This document shows, in pieces, positions 1 through 7,730 of a stretch of 64,000 nt of DNA. The translations under genes and the position numbers were made by a program. The stretch is from Vibrio gigantis (lineage in GTDB: Bacteria > Pseudomonadota > Gammaproteobacteria > Enterobacterales > Vibrionaceae). Below the pieces are notes generated by a model. The model saw nothing but the letters and a program-made list of their open reading frames with translations, had not been told where the DNA came from and ran no database searches. Every line of letters begins with the position of its first letter. The stretch's first letter is position 1. The stretch spans positions 496,001-560,000 of the forward strand of contig NZ_AP025493.1 of the NCBI RefSeq assembly GCF_024347515.1, given 5' to 3'.

Positions 1-189
1 ATCATCCCAATGCTTCAAGCATCGAACCTAGGTCGTACCATCTCGCCAGTATCTGGTGTAATCGTAGCGACATCTGGTATGGGTAAAATCAGCCCATTTG
101 AAGTCGTTAAACGTACTTCTGTACCAGTAATCTGTGGTCTTATCACAGTTATCTTCGGTACGCTTGTATTGGTTCCAATGGCTGCTTAA
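1..189 (+). CDS. C-terminal end of a DcuC-type C4-dicarboxylate carrier (partial)
   Basis: The reading frame is open from base 1 and stops at TAA 187-189, giving the last 62 residues of a membrane protein. It contains the segment GRTISPVSGVIVATSGMG followed by a hydrophobic helix that ends in PMAA, which looks like the C terminus of the DcuC family of anaerobic fumarate/succinate exchangers. The start lies upstream of the window. A strong terminator follows at 242-274. Its place beside nitrate respiration genes fits an anaerobic role, but the family call rests on a short fragment. Confidence 0.7.
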   Translation: MIPMLQASNLGRTISPVSGVIVATSGMGKISPFEVVKRTSVPVICGLITVIFGTLVLVPMAA

Positions 190-241
190 TTACAAAGCCT
201 CGAGCAAAGTAATAAACAGGTATAAAATGCGTAAACAAAAA

Positions 242-274
242 GGCGCTGAACTTAATAAGTTCAGCGCCTTTTTT
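242..274 (+). terminator. Rho-independent terminator after the carrier gene
   Basis: A perfect stem of GGCGCTGAACTT paired with AAGTTCAGCGCC around a four-base loop is followed by six T. It lies 53 bases after the carrier stop codon. Confidence 0.9.
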
Positions 275-360
275 AATTTTACTTTCTCTGCATCGTTAAA
301 ACTATCGAGGTATGTTTAAACAGTAAGGCTTGAAATAGTTTTATTTCAAAGGAACAAGCC

Positions 361-993
361 CTACTTCATTTCACCATAGCGTTCTAGATACAAAACCGTT
401 GCAGCAGTACGAGAAGGCACTTGCAGCTTTTTCAGCAAGCTTTTCATATGTACCTTAACTGTCGATTCAGAAATAAACAGGTGATCTGCTATCTGCTTGT
501 TGCGGTAACCTTTCGCGACTTCTTGAAGGATTTGCATTTCGCGTTCAGTCAGTTGGTCGAAGATATCATTGCGGCTACCAGCGTCATTTAAGTAACGAGC
601 AACCACACTGCTGTAAGCCTTGTCACCGCTGTGTGCTTGCTTAAGCAATTCGATTAACTCATCTGGTTCTGTGTCTTTCAACAAGTAGCCATCAGCGCCG
701 GCTTTTACAATCGCTTCAATGTCTGCAGGGCTATCTGAAACCGTGAGAATAACGATGTTAGCGCTTGAACCATCAGTACGAAGTGCTTTCAGCGTATCAA
801 GTCCAGACATACCTTTCATATTAAGATCCAATAGGATCAAATCAGGTTCTTCTTCATGGGCAAGAGCGACCGCTTCAGTACCGTTACTTGCTTCTGAGAT
901 CACTTCGAATTCATCTTCAAAGCTCAGTAATTGGCTTATACCTCTGCGCATCAATGGATGATCATCAACCAGCATTACTTTACAAATCGTCAA
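361..993 (-). CDS. narP: Nitrate/nitrite response regulator NarP
   Basis: This is a 210-residue NarL/FixJ-family regulator. The receiver domain (about 5-120) has the acidic pair D10-D11, phospho-acceptor D56 in LILLDLNM, a T/S switch in ILTVSDS and the conserved lysine in GYLLKDT. The LuxR-type helix-turn-helix (about 145-205) contains LTEREMQIL and ISESTVKVH. The sequence NMKGMSGLDTL is typical of NarP. The start is a TTG at 991-993, supported by an AGGAAG ribosome site six bases upstream; an ATG at codon 7 would cut into the first receiver strand. It overlaps the end of narQ by 14 bases, so translation is probably coupled. It likely activates the nap operon across the intergenic region. Confidence 0.93.
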   Translation of the reverse strand: MTICKVMLVDDHPLMRRGISQLLSFEDEFEVISEASNGTEAVALAHEEEPDLILLDLNMKGMSGLDTLKALRTDGSSANIVILTVSDSPADIEAIVKAGADGYLLKDTEPDELIELLKQAHSGDKAYSSVVARYLNDAGSRNDIFDQLTEREMQILQEVAKGYRNKQIADHLFISESTVKVHMKSLLKKLQVPSRTAATVLYLERYGEMK

Positions 994-2710
994 CTTTAAC
1001 TTCCTTCAAACTTTTATATTTCAATATGACTGTACAGCCTTCACCTTGAGCCGCTTCAATCGTTAAGTCGCCATTCAGTCTTGCCGCACGCTCCTGCATA
1101 ATACTCATCCCGTAGTGGTTCGTCTTGGAACTACTAGAGTCAAAGCCATCTCCATTATCTTTAATCACGACTAATACTTCACCGTCCTCATCGATACAGC
1201 ATACATCTATCAAGTCGGCATTGGCGTGTTTTATTGCGTTTATTGTTGCTTCGCGAATCAATTGAAGCAAGTGAACCTGACTATGTGCATCAAGCTCTAT
1301 AGATGAAAGAGTATTGGTGAGGTTAATCTTTGCATCTGTTCTTTCACTGAGTTCTTCAAGCATGGTGCTTAAAGCATCTCCGAAATTGCCCTCTTTTATC
1401 GTCAACCTAAAGGTTGTGAGCAACTCTCGTAATTGAGTATAGGCATCCGCTAAACCGTTGCCGATTTCCGACGCTATTTGTTCAGATTGCTCTCGATGTT
1501 GCTGTTCTGGCAATTTGCCAATCACGCGCTTCAACAAAGTCACTTGGATTTTCAAATACGACAGTGATTGAGCCAATGAATCATGAAGTTCACGCGCAAT
1601 AGTGGCGCGCTCTTCCATTATAATAAGCTGTTCTGCCTTCTTCTGCGCACGATTATAATAGATCGCTCGTGATAAGAGTTGGATAAAACTCTCAATCAGC
1701 GTCTTGGTTGAGTGACCATGATGATATGAACAATATAAATAGCCTAGGATAAGCTCGTTATCATCCAACTTCATTTCAAACTTTTCATAGTCCAAGTTGG
1801 AATCATACCCTTCGTCCATAATCAACGAACGACCCGAATTATCGGCAATCTCAAGCCTTAACGACTCTATCCCTTCTAAGCTCACGAGGTGCTGTAGGAT
1901 AGCTCGGAAGTTCTCTGGGGCGATACGTGTTACGGTGAGCTCTTGTGAAGAATGATACAAAGCCTGTAGCGATTGGTTGGCGTTTTGCAGCTCAACCGTC
2001 TTAGCATCCACAACATCTTCTAGATTTCGGTAAAGCACTCCTAAGTCTTTGGCCATCGAGTTAAACGTTTTAGTCAAAATACCTAGTTCGTTATTATTGG
2101 TGACCTTTAATTCCACCTCAAAATCACTGTTTTTTATTCGTTGACTGGCCCTAACGAGTGCATGCAAAGGCTTAACAACTTGTTTACGGACAAAATGAAC
2201 AACAAAAAGAGATATGACGAGAATCCCACCTAAGCCAATTCCACCAGCCCATGCCAACTTTATCAATTTGTCTTCAGAGAACTCTTGCAGTTTAAAAACA
2301 AAGCCATCGATTTCTGCAACGAAGTTTTCAACCAACACAAGGTAGTGCTGACGGTCTTCACTGTTCAATACTTGTTTCAGTTCATGCCAACGACCAATAA
2401 TTAAATAGTAATCTTCTGTGATGTCAGTTGGAACATCCCAACTGACCAAGTTGGCCATAGATGGCGAATAAAGTGAACTTTCAAATTCACGAATATGGGA
2501 TTCGTAATCGACGGATTCTATTTGAATATCATGGGCTAAACGATAGCTCTGCATACGCATTGAGCCAGCCACGTTAACCGCTTCCGCATCATTTAAACTT
2601 GAAGCCAAAGTAAAGATGGCAAAGCCAGTTGTAGCAACCGACAACAGCAGTATAAAAAGCAATGATTTTGCTATTGTGCTCGTGACAGATGAAACCGGTT
2701 TTATAAGCAA
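980..2710 (-). CDS. narQ: Nitrate/nitrite sensor histidine kinase NarQ
   Basis: This is a 576-residue inner-membrane sensor kinase. Helix one lies at about 15-37. It is followed by the periplasmic P-box (about 41-58, DAEAVNVAGSMRMQSYRL) that binds nitrate/nitrite in NarX/NarQ. Helix two is at about 153-175, then HAMP (about 176-228), a signalling/GAF-like stretch, the HisKA_3 H-box ARELHDSLAQSL (His near 375) and an HATPase domain with N-box NAIKHA and DNGDGF. The start is TTG with an AGGAAGG site five bases upstream. It forms a two-gene unit with narP and diverges from napF. Confidence 0.93.
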   Translation of the reverse strand: MLIKPVSSVTSTIAKSLLFILLLSVATTGFAIFTLASSLNDAEAVNVAGSMRMQSYRLAHDIQIESVDYESHIREFESSLYSPSMANLVSWDVPTDITEDYYLIIGRWHELKQVLNSEDRQHYLVLVENFVAEIDGFVFKLQEFSEDKLIKLAWAGGIGLGGILVISLFVVHFVRKQVVKPLHALVRASQRIKNSDFEVELKVTNNNELGILTKTFNSMAKDLGVLYRNLEDVVDAKTVELQNANQSLQALYHSSQELTVTRIAPENFRAILQHLVSLEGIESLRLEIADNSGRSLIMDEGYDSNLDYEKFEMKLDDNELILGYLYCSYHHGHSTKTLIESFIQLLSRAIYYNRAQKKAEQLIIMEERATIARELHDSLAQSLSYLKIQVTLLKRVIGKLPEQQHREQSEQIASEIGNGLADAYTQLRELLTTFRLTIKEGNFGDALSTMLEELSERTDAKINLTNTLSSIELDAHSQVHLLQLIREATINAIKHANADLIDVCCIDEDGEVLVVIKDNGDGFDSSSSKTNHYGMSIMQERAARLNGDLTIEAAQGEGCTVILKYKSLKEVKVDDL

Positions 2711-2811
2711 AAGTGCCTTCCTATTGATAAATGACTTGTCAGCGATATCGTATTGTCACACATCAAAAATCATAGCTCCATTCAATATGTGATCACTCGC
2801 TCCGTAATTTA

Positions 2812-2825
2812 TTGATCTAAGACAA
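2812..2825. promoter_or_regulatory. FNR-like site upstream of nap
   Basis: TTGAT-CTAA-GACAA matches the FNR consensus TTGAT-N4-ATCAA perfectly in the first half and in three of five bases in the second. Its centre is 29 bp upstream of the NarP-type site. FNR control of nap is known in enterobacteria; use of this site is inferred. Confidence 0.5.
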
Positions 2826-2839
2826 TATATGCCCCCAAT

Positions 2840-2855
2840 TAGCCCTTAGGGGGTA
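2840..2855. promoter_or_regulatory. NarP/NarL 7-2-7 inverted heptamers in the nap promoter
   Basis: TAGCCCT-TA-GGGGGTA is an inverted pair of heptamers two bases apart, the arrangement recognised by NarP and NarL (TACYYMT-N2-AKRRGTA), with one mismatch per half. A TACACT -10 candidate at 2878-2883 would place a start near 2890-2892, putting this site near -44, as at the E. coli napF promoter. Confidence 0.65.
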
Positions 2856-2963
2856 TTTATACAATTGTTTCTAAAACTACACTACTTATGAGGACAAATT
2901 ACAAGATATTAATGAAATAATGGCCTACAATTACAACATCTTAGCAACATCTATAGGTATCTA

Positions 2964-3443
2964 GTGGTAGATCTATCAAAACGCCGTCTGTTCTCTAGAA
3001 GAAAAGTGGATTCAAGCCAGATTCGTTTGCCTTGGATTAACAACCTAGAAAGCTTTACAGATGACTGTACTCGCTGTGGTAAGTGCATCGAGAATTGTGA
3101 GACTAAGATAATCATTGTAGGCGATGGTGGTTTCCCCACTGTCGATTTTTCTATTGATGAGTGTACGTTCTGCTATCAATGTGCAGATGTTTGTCCCGAA
3201 CCTATTTTTAAGCCAAAGCAAGGAGAGCCTTGGCAAGCAAAAGCACATATCTCTGATAAGTGCTTAGCGAAACAAAATGTTGAATGCCGAAGCTGTGGTG
3301 ACATGTGTGAACCTATGGCCATTCAATTTCAACTTAGAGCAGGCAGTGTTGCTCTACCAAAAATCAAGTTAGATGAGTGTAGCGGTTGTGGAGCCTGCGT
3401 AGCAGTTTGCCCTACTTCAGCTATTCTTGTGAGTAATGCATAA
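2964..3443 (+). CDS. napF: NapF, ferredoxin-type protein of periplasmic nitrate reductase
   Basis: This 159-residue cytoplasmic iron-sulfur protein has four cysteine clusters: C35/38/41/45, C67/70/73/77, C100/108/111/115 and C139/142/145/149. The third is irregular (CLAKQNVECRSCGDMC), as expected for NapF. NapF is thought to help insert or reduce cofactors of NapA before export. The start is GTG at 2964. The frame has a stop at 2913-2915 and no ATG in between, so GTG is the only reasonable start; the ribosome site (TAGG) is weak. First gene of the nap operon. Confidence 0.93.
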   Translation: MVDLSKRRLFSRRKVDSSQIRLPWINNLESFTDDCTRCGKCIENCETKIIIVGDGGFPTVDFSIDECTFCYQCADVCPEPIFKPKQGEPWQAKAHISDKCLAKQNVECRSCGDMCEPMAIQFQLRAGSVALPKIKLDECSGCGACVAVCPTSAILVSNA

Positions 3444-3466
3444 AACAAAAATAACGAGAGCAATTT

Positions 3467-3772
3467 ATGGCACTAAATGAAGTGCATATATCAAGTTTAG
3501 TCGTGCATGTGAGCCCAGAGCATCTAGACGAGATCAAAGCACAAATCGAGCAGTTCGATAATGCAGAGATTTACGGCAGTAGCCCTGAAGGCAAAATCAT
3601 AGTGGTCCTAGAAACCGAAAACCAAGGTTTTGTAACGGATACCATCGAAGAAATTAATAATATTACGAACGTTTTAGGGACAGCTTTGGTTTATCACCAA
3701 ATCGAAACTGGACTGGACGAAACGGATTTAGAAACTGGAAGCAACAATTCTCAACTTGAGGGTGAAGTATGA
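3467..3772 (+). CDS. napD: NapD, chaperone for the NapA Tat signal
   Basis: This 101-residue protein has the NapD ferredoxin-like fold signature: ISSLVVHVSP near the N terminus, then EIYGSSPEGKIIVVLE and a final helix/strand ending in LVYHQIE. NapD binds the twin-arginine leader of NapA and delays export until the cofactor is in place. Its stop overlaps the napA start by four bases (ATGA), which fits coupled synthesis of chaperone and client. The last 20 residues are acidic and polar and look disordered. Confidence 0.92.
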   Translation: MALNEVHISSLVVHVSPEHLDEIKAQIEQFDNAEIYGSSPEGKIIVVLETENQGFVTDTIEEINNITNVLGTALVYHQIETGLDETDLETGSNNSQLEGEV

Positions 3773-6258
3773 AAATGACAAGACGTGCGTTTGTGAAAGC
3801 AAACGCAGCTGCATCAGCGGCAGCCGTTGCAGGTGTAACTCTACCGGCAACAGCAACCAACCTGATTGCTAGCTCTGATCAAACAAAAATCACGTGGGAT
3901 AAAGCGCCTTGTCGTTTTTGTGGTACGGGCTGTTCGGTACTAGTAGGTACTCAAAATGGTAAAGTGGTCGCAACTCAAGGCGACCCAGAAGCTCCTGTGA
4001 ACAAAGGCCTTAACTGTATTAAAGGCTACTTCCTTTCAAAAATCATGTACGGCAAAGACCGTCTTGAGACTCCCCTACTGCGTATGAAAGATGGTGAGTT
4101 CCATAAAGATGGTGATTTCGCACCAGTATCTTGGGACAAAGCTTTCGACGTAATGGCTGAGAAATGGAAAGCTTCACTGAAGAAGAACGGTCCAACAGGT
4201 GTTGGTATGTTCGGTTCAGGCCAATGGACAGTAATGGAAGGCTACGCAGCCGTTAAGATGATGAAAGCGGGCTTCCGTTCAAACAACATCGATCCAAACG
4301 CTCGTCACTGTATGGCTTCAGCGGTAGGCGCATTCATGCGTACTTTCGGTATCGATGAGCCAATGGGTTGTTACGATGACTTTGAACACGCAGACGCATT
4401 CGTACTGTGGGGTTCAAACATGGCAGAAATGCACCCTGTATTATGGACTCGTATTACAGACCGTCGTCTAAGCCACCCACACGTTAAAGTAAACGTACTG
4501 TCTACTTACTACCACCGTTCTTTCGAGCTTGCTGACACTGGTTACATCTTCAACCCTCAGTCTGACCTTGCTATTGCGAACTTCGTAGCAAACTACATCA
4601 TTCAAAACGATGCAGTTAACTGGGACTTCGTGAAGAAGCACACACACTTCAAGCAAGCAACGACAGACATCGGTTACGGTCTTCGTGACGATGATCCACT
4701 ACAGAAAGCAGCTGCGAATCCTAACTCAGGCAAAATGACTGATATTAGCTTCGAAGAGTACAAAGCTTCTGTTGCTGAATACACAGTAGAGAAAGCGTCT
4801 GAAATGTCAGGTGTATCTCAAGACGACCTTATCAAGCTAGCTAAGCAATACGCAGATCCAAACATCAAAGTAATGTCACTTTGGACTATGGGTATGAACC
4901 AACATACTCGTGGCGTATGGATGAACAGCCTTGTGTACAACATCCACCTTCTTACAGGTAAGATTTCTACTCCAGGTAACAGCCCATTCTCACTAACTGG
5001 CCAACCATCTGCGTGTGGTACAGCTCGTGAAGTTGGTACGTTCTCTCACCGTCTACCGGCAGATATGGTTGTTGCTAACCCTAAACACCGTAAGATTGCA
5101 GAAGACATCTGGAAACTTCCAGAAGGCACTATCCCACCGAAACCAGGTGCTCACGCTGTTGTTCAAGACCGTATGCTTAAAGACGGTAAGATCAACGCTT
5201 ACTGGGTAATGTGTAACAACAACATGCAAGCTGGCCCAAACATCAACACTGAACGTCTGCCAGGTTACCGTAACCCAGACAACTTCATTGTATGTTCTGA
5301 CCCGTACCCAACGGCAACAGCTCAAGCTGCTGACCTTATCCTTCCAACAGCAATGTGGATCGAAAAAGAAGGCGCTTACGGTAACGCAGAGCGTCGTACA
5401 CAAGCATGGTACCAACAAGTTAAAACTGTAGGTGAAGCGAAGTCTGACCTATGGCAAATCATGGAGTTCTCTAAACGCTTCACTGTTGAAGAAGTTTGGG
5501 GCGAAGAGCTTCTTGCTAAAGCACCTGAGCATCGTGGTAAAACGATGTACGACGTGCTTTACAAAAACGGCAACGTTGATGCATTCCCACTGTCTGAAGC
5601 TCAAGAGCTTAACGACGACGCACAAGCTCAAGGTTTCTACGTTCAAAAAGGTCTATTCGAAGAATACGCAGCCTTTGGTCGCGGCCACGGTCACGATTTA
5701 GCACTATACGATCGCTACCACCAAGTTCGTGGTCTACGTTGGCCTGTTGTTGACGGTAAAGAGACACTATGGCGCTTTAAAGAAGGTTCAGATCCATACG
5801 CTAAGAAAGGTTCTGATTGGGACTTCTACGGCAAGCCAGACGGTAAAGCACTGATCATCAATGCTCCATACGAAGCGCCACCAGAAGTACCAAACGATGA
5901 ATACGATATGTGGCTATGTACAGGTCGTGTTCTTGAACACTGGCACACAGGTACTATGACTCGTCGTGTACCAGAACTTTACAAAGCAGTACCGGATGCA
6001 CTTTGTTACATCCACCCTGCAGATGCTAAAGCTCGTGGCCTTCGCCGTGGTGATGAAGTTCTTATCGAAAACAAACGTGGTGAAGTACGCGTTCGTGTTG
6101 AAACTCGTGGCCGTAACCGTCCACCACAAGGCTTGGTATTCGTACCATTCTTTGATGCAAGAATTCTGATCAACAAGTTGATCTTGGATGCAACGGATCC
6201 TCTGTCTAAACAGACGGATTACAAGAAGTGTCCAGTTAAGATCACTAAGGTTTCTTAA
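3769..6258 (+). CDS. napA: NapA, catalytic subunit of periplasmic nitrate reductase
   Basis: An 829-residue molybdopterin enzyme that reduces nitrate to nitrite in the periplasm. The Tat leader holds TRRAFVK (residues 4-10) and ends near PATA at 26-29. The [4Fe-4S] ligands are C48, C51, C55 and C83. The molybdenum ligand is C181 in ARHCMASAV. The C-terminal molydop-binding domain includes GRVLEHWHTGTMTRR. Length matches the family and no break was seen. A second ATG two codons in is an alternative start. Electrons arrive from NapC through NapB. Codon use is strongly biased, as for a well-expressed gene. Confidence 0.97.
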   Translation: MKMTRRAFVKANAAASAAAVAGVTLPATATNLIASSDQTKITWDKAPCRFCGTGCSVLVGTQNGKVVATQGDPEAPVNKGLNCIKGYFLSKIMYGKDRLETPLLRMKDGEFHKDGDFAPVSWDKAFDVMAEKWKASLKKNGPTGVGMFGSGQWTVMEGYAAVKMMKAGFRSNNIDPNARHCMASAVGAFMRTFGIDEPMGCYDDFEHADAFVLWGSNMAEMHPVLWTRITDRRLSHPHVKVNVLSTYYHRSFELADTGYIFNPQSDLAIANFVANYIIQNDAVNWDFVKKHTHFKQATTDIGYGLRDDDPLQKAAANPNSGKMTDISFEEYKASVAEYTVEKASEMSGVSQDDLIKLAKQYADPNIKVMSLWTMGMNQHTRGVWMNSLVYNIHLLTGKISTPGNSPFSLTGQPSACGTAREVGTFSHRLPADMVVANPKHRKIAEDIWKLPEGTIPPKPGAHAVVQDRMLKDGKINAYWVMCNNNMQAGPNINTERLPGYRNPDNFIVCSDPYPTATAQAADLILPTAMWIEKEGAYGNAERRTQAWYQQVKTVGEAKSDLWQIMEFSKRFTVEEVWGEELLAKAPEHRGKTMYDVLYKNGNVDAFPLSEAQELNDDAQAQGFYVQKGLFEEYAAFGRGHGHDLALYDRYHQVRGLRWPVVDGKETLWRFKEGSDPYAKKGSDWDFYGKPDGKALIINAPYEAPPEVPNDEYDMWLCTGRVLEHWHTGTMTRRVPELYKAVPDALCYIHPADAKARGLRRGDEVLIENKRGEVRVRVETRGRNRPPQGLVFVPFFDARILINKLILDATDPLSKQTDYKKCPVKITKVS

Positions 6259-6383
6259 TAGCCAAGCGCTTTTAGAACCTAGATACAAGATCTAACGTAT
6301 TTAATATTGCGACTACTTTTTTCGTTACTTTTTGAAAGAAGTAGTCCACTCAAAGAATTAGCCTTTAGGCGGAGAAATTAACC

Positions 6384-6845
6384 ATGAAAAAACTGATTAC
6401 TGCCCTACTATCAGCTGGTCTTTTGCTAGCTGGTGCAGTTCAAGCTGAAGCTGAGCTGGATAACCCAGGCGGCATTGGTGGCGTAGAATCTCTACGTGGT
6501 GCAAGTGAACTTGAAGCAACTCGCGCAGCAGATGACTTCAAAAAGTTCCCTCGTGACCAAGTACTTGAGAGTGACTACGTGTACCAACCACCTCTAGTGC
6601 CTCATACTATTCGTAGCTATGAAGTTTCTCTTAACGCTAACAAGTGTCTTTCTTGCCACAGCTGGAAAAACGCAAAAGAAATGGGTGCTACTAAAGTGAG
6701 TGTAACTCACTACATGAACCGTGAAGATGCGGTACTTGCAGACGTATCACCTCGTCGTTACTTCTGTCTACAGTGTCACGTACCTCAAGCTAATGCTAAG
6801 CCACTAGTTGAGAACGAGTTCAAACCTGTAGATTCACTGCGTTAA
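6384..6845 (+). CDS. napB: NapB, dihaem cytochrome c subunit
   Basis: A 153-residue periplasmic protein with a Sec leader (KKLITALLSAGLLLAGAVQA, cleavage near residue 21). It has two c-type haem sites: CLSCH at 88-92 and CLQCH at 128-132. The axial histidine candidates H74 and H109 lie ahead of them. NapB forms the NapAB complex and passes electrons to the NapA iron-sulfur cluster. It sits 125 bases after napA with a GGCGGAG-type ribosome site. The gap has no clear terminator, so I read it as part of the same operon. Confidence 0.95.
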   Translation: MKKLITALLSAGLLLAGAVQAEAELDNPGGIGGVESLRGASELEATRAADDFKKFPRDQVLESDYVYQPPLVPHTIRSYEVSLNANKCLSCHSWKNAKEMGATKVSVTHYMNREDAVLADVSPRRYFCLQCHVPQANAKPLVENEFKPVDSLR

Positions 6846-6874
6846 TCGTAGCCGGACTGTAAGAGAGGCTATAT

Positions 6875-7456
6875 ATGATAAAATTACTTAAAGCGTTTTG
6901 GAAAAGACTCGCGACGCCAAGTAAAGCAGCCGTAGGCGTTGTTTTATTCTTGGGTTTCTCGGGTGGTCTTTTGTTCTGGGGTGCATTCAACACGGGTATG
7001 GAGGCGACCAACACAGAAGAATTCTGTTCTGGCTGTCACGCACCTATCGTTGCTGAAATCCAAGAGACAATTCACTACTCTAACCGTTCTGGTGTTCGTG
7101 CTATCTGTTCAGATTGTCACGTACCTCATGAATGGACAGATAAAATTGTTCGTAAGGTTCAAGCATCTAAAGAGCTATATGCACACTTTATTGCGAAAAC
7201 CATCAATACCGAAGAAAAGTTCAAGGCACGTCGTGCTCACCTAGCAGAACGCGAATGGGCTCGATTGAAAAAGAACGATTCACTTGAGTGTCGTAACTGT
7301 CACCAGTTCGATTACATGGACTTCTCAGAGCAGAGCCCTCGTAGTGCGAAACAACACTCGACTGCGCTAGCTTCTGGTGAAAAAACGTGTGTAGACTGTC
7401 ACAAAGGTATTGCACACAAACTACCAGACATGCACGGCGTTGAAGGCTGGCAATAA
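6875..7456 (+). CDS. napC: NapC, tetrahaem quinol dehydrogenase
   Basis: A 193-residue NapC/NirT-family cytochrome. It has one N-terminal membrane anchor (about 18-38) and four haem motifs: CSGCH 51-55, CSDCH 78-82, CRNCH 139-143 and CVDCH 172-176. It oxidises membrane quinol and hands electrons to NapB. There is no napG/napH pair in this operon, so NapC is the likely sole quinol route. It lies 29 bases after napB with a ribosome site AGAGAGG. Confidence 0.95.
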   Translation: MIKLLKAFWKRLATPSKAAVGVVLFLGFSGGLLFWGAFNTGMEATNTEEFCSGCHAPIVAEIQETIHYSNRSGVRAICSDCHVPHEWTDKIVRKVQASKELYAHFIAKTINTEEKFKARRAHLAEREWARLKKNDSLECRNCHQFDYMDFSEQSPRSAKQHSTALASGEKTCVDCHKGIAHKLPDMHGVEGWQ

Positions 7457-7467
7457 GGAGCGATTGA

Positions 7468-7605
7468 ATGAGTACTTTAGAAAGCGTAATTTGGCACATC
7501 CTAGGTTACAGCGCTATGCCAGTTATCATTCTTGGCGGCTTCGCAGGTGTTGCAGCCGTTTCTCTTTGGCTTTTATCTATGACTAAAGACAAAGAAATCG
7601 ATTAA
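7468..7605 (+). CDS. 45-residue single-helix membrane protein closing the nap operon
   Basis: An ATG at 7468 lies seven bases after a perfect AAGGAG (7455-7460), and only 11 bases after the napC stop. The protein begins MSTLESVIWHILGY, has one strongly hydrophobic helix (about 15-36, PVIILGGFAGVAAVSLWLL) and ends in a charged tail MTKDKEID. A shared terminator follows at 7657-7688. It resembles the very short family (TIGR02808-type, from memory) found beside nap genes in Vibrio and relatives. By size and position it may do the job of NapE, whose function is itself unknown. It is too short for standard ORF cut-offs. Confidence 0.82.
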   Translation: MSTLESVIWHILGYSAMPVIILGGFAGVAAVSLWLLSMTKDKEID

Positions 7606-7656
7606 CAATCGAGAACATGTCAACTTCTAGCAGTTACTTCTGATATGAATTGACAC

Positions 7657-7688
7657 GAAAAAGCCACTGATTTCAGTGGCTTTTTTAT
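7657..7688. terminator. Bidirectional terminator between nap and pha operons
   Basis: GCCACTGA and TCAGTGGC pair around a TT loop, flanked by an A-run on the left and six T on the right, so it can stop transcription from both converging operons. Confidence 0.9.
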
Positions 7689-7730
7689 TATCTGATGTTG
7701 AATGTCTTTACTATCGTGTGAGTTAGCACC

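Noticed and set aside
134..319. 61-codon plus-strand frame over the carrier end and its terminator
   Set aside because: It overlaps the true carrier frame and runs through the terminator stem; no ribosome site or family features.
2781..2800. CRP-like half site near the nap promoter
   Set aside because: Only TGTGATCAC is present; the second half at the right spacing is missing.
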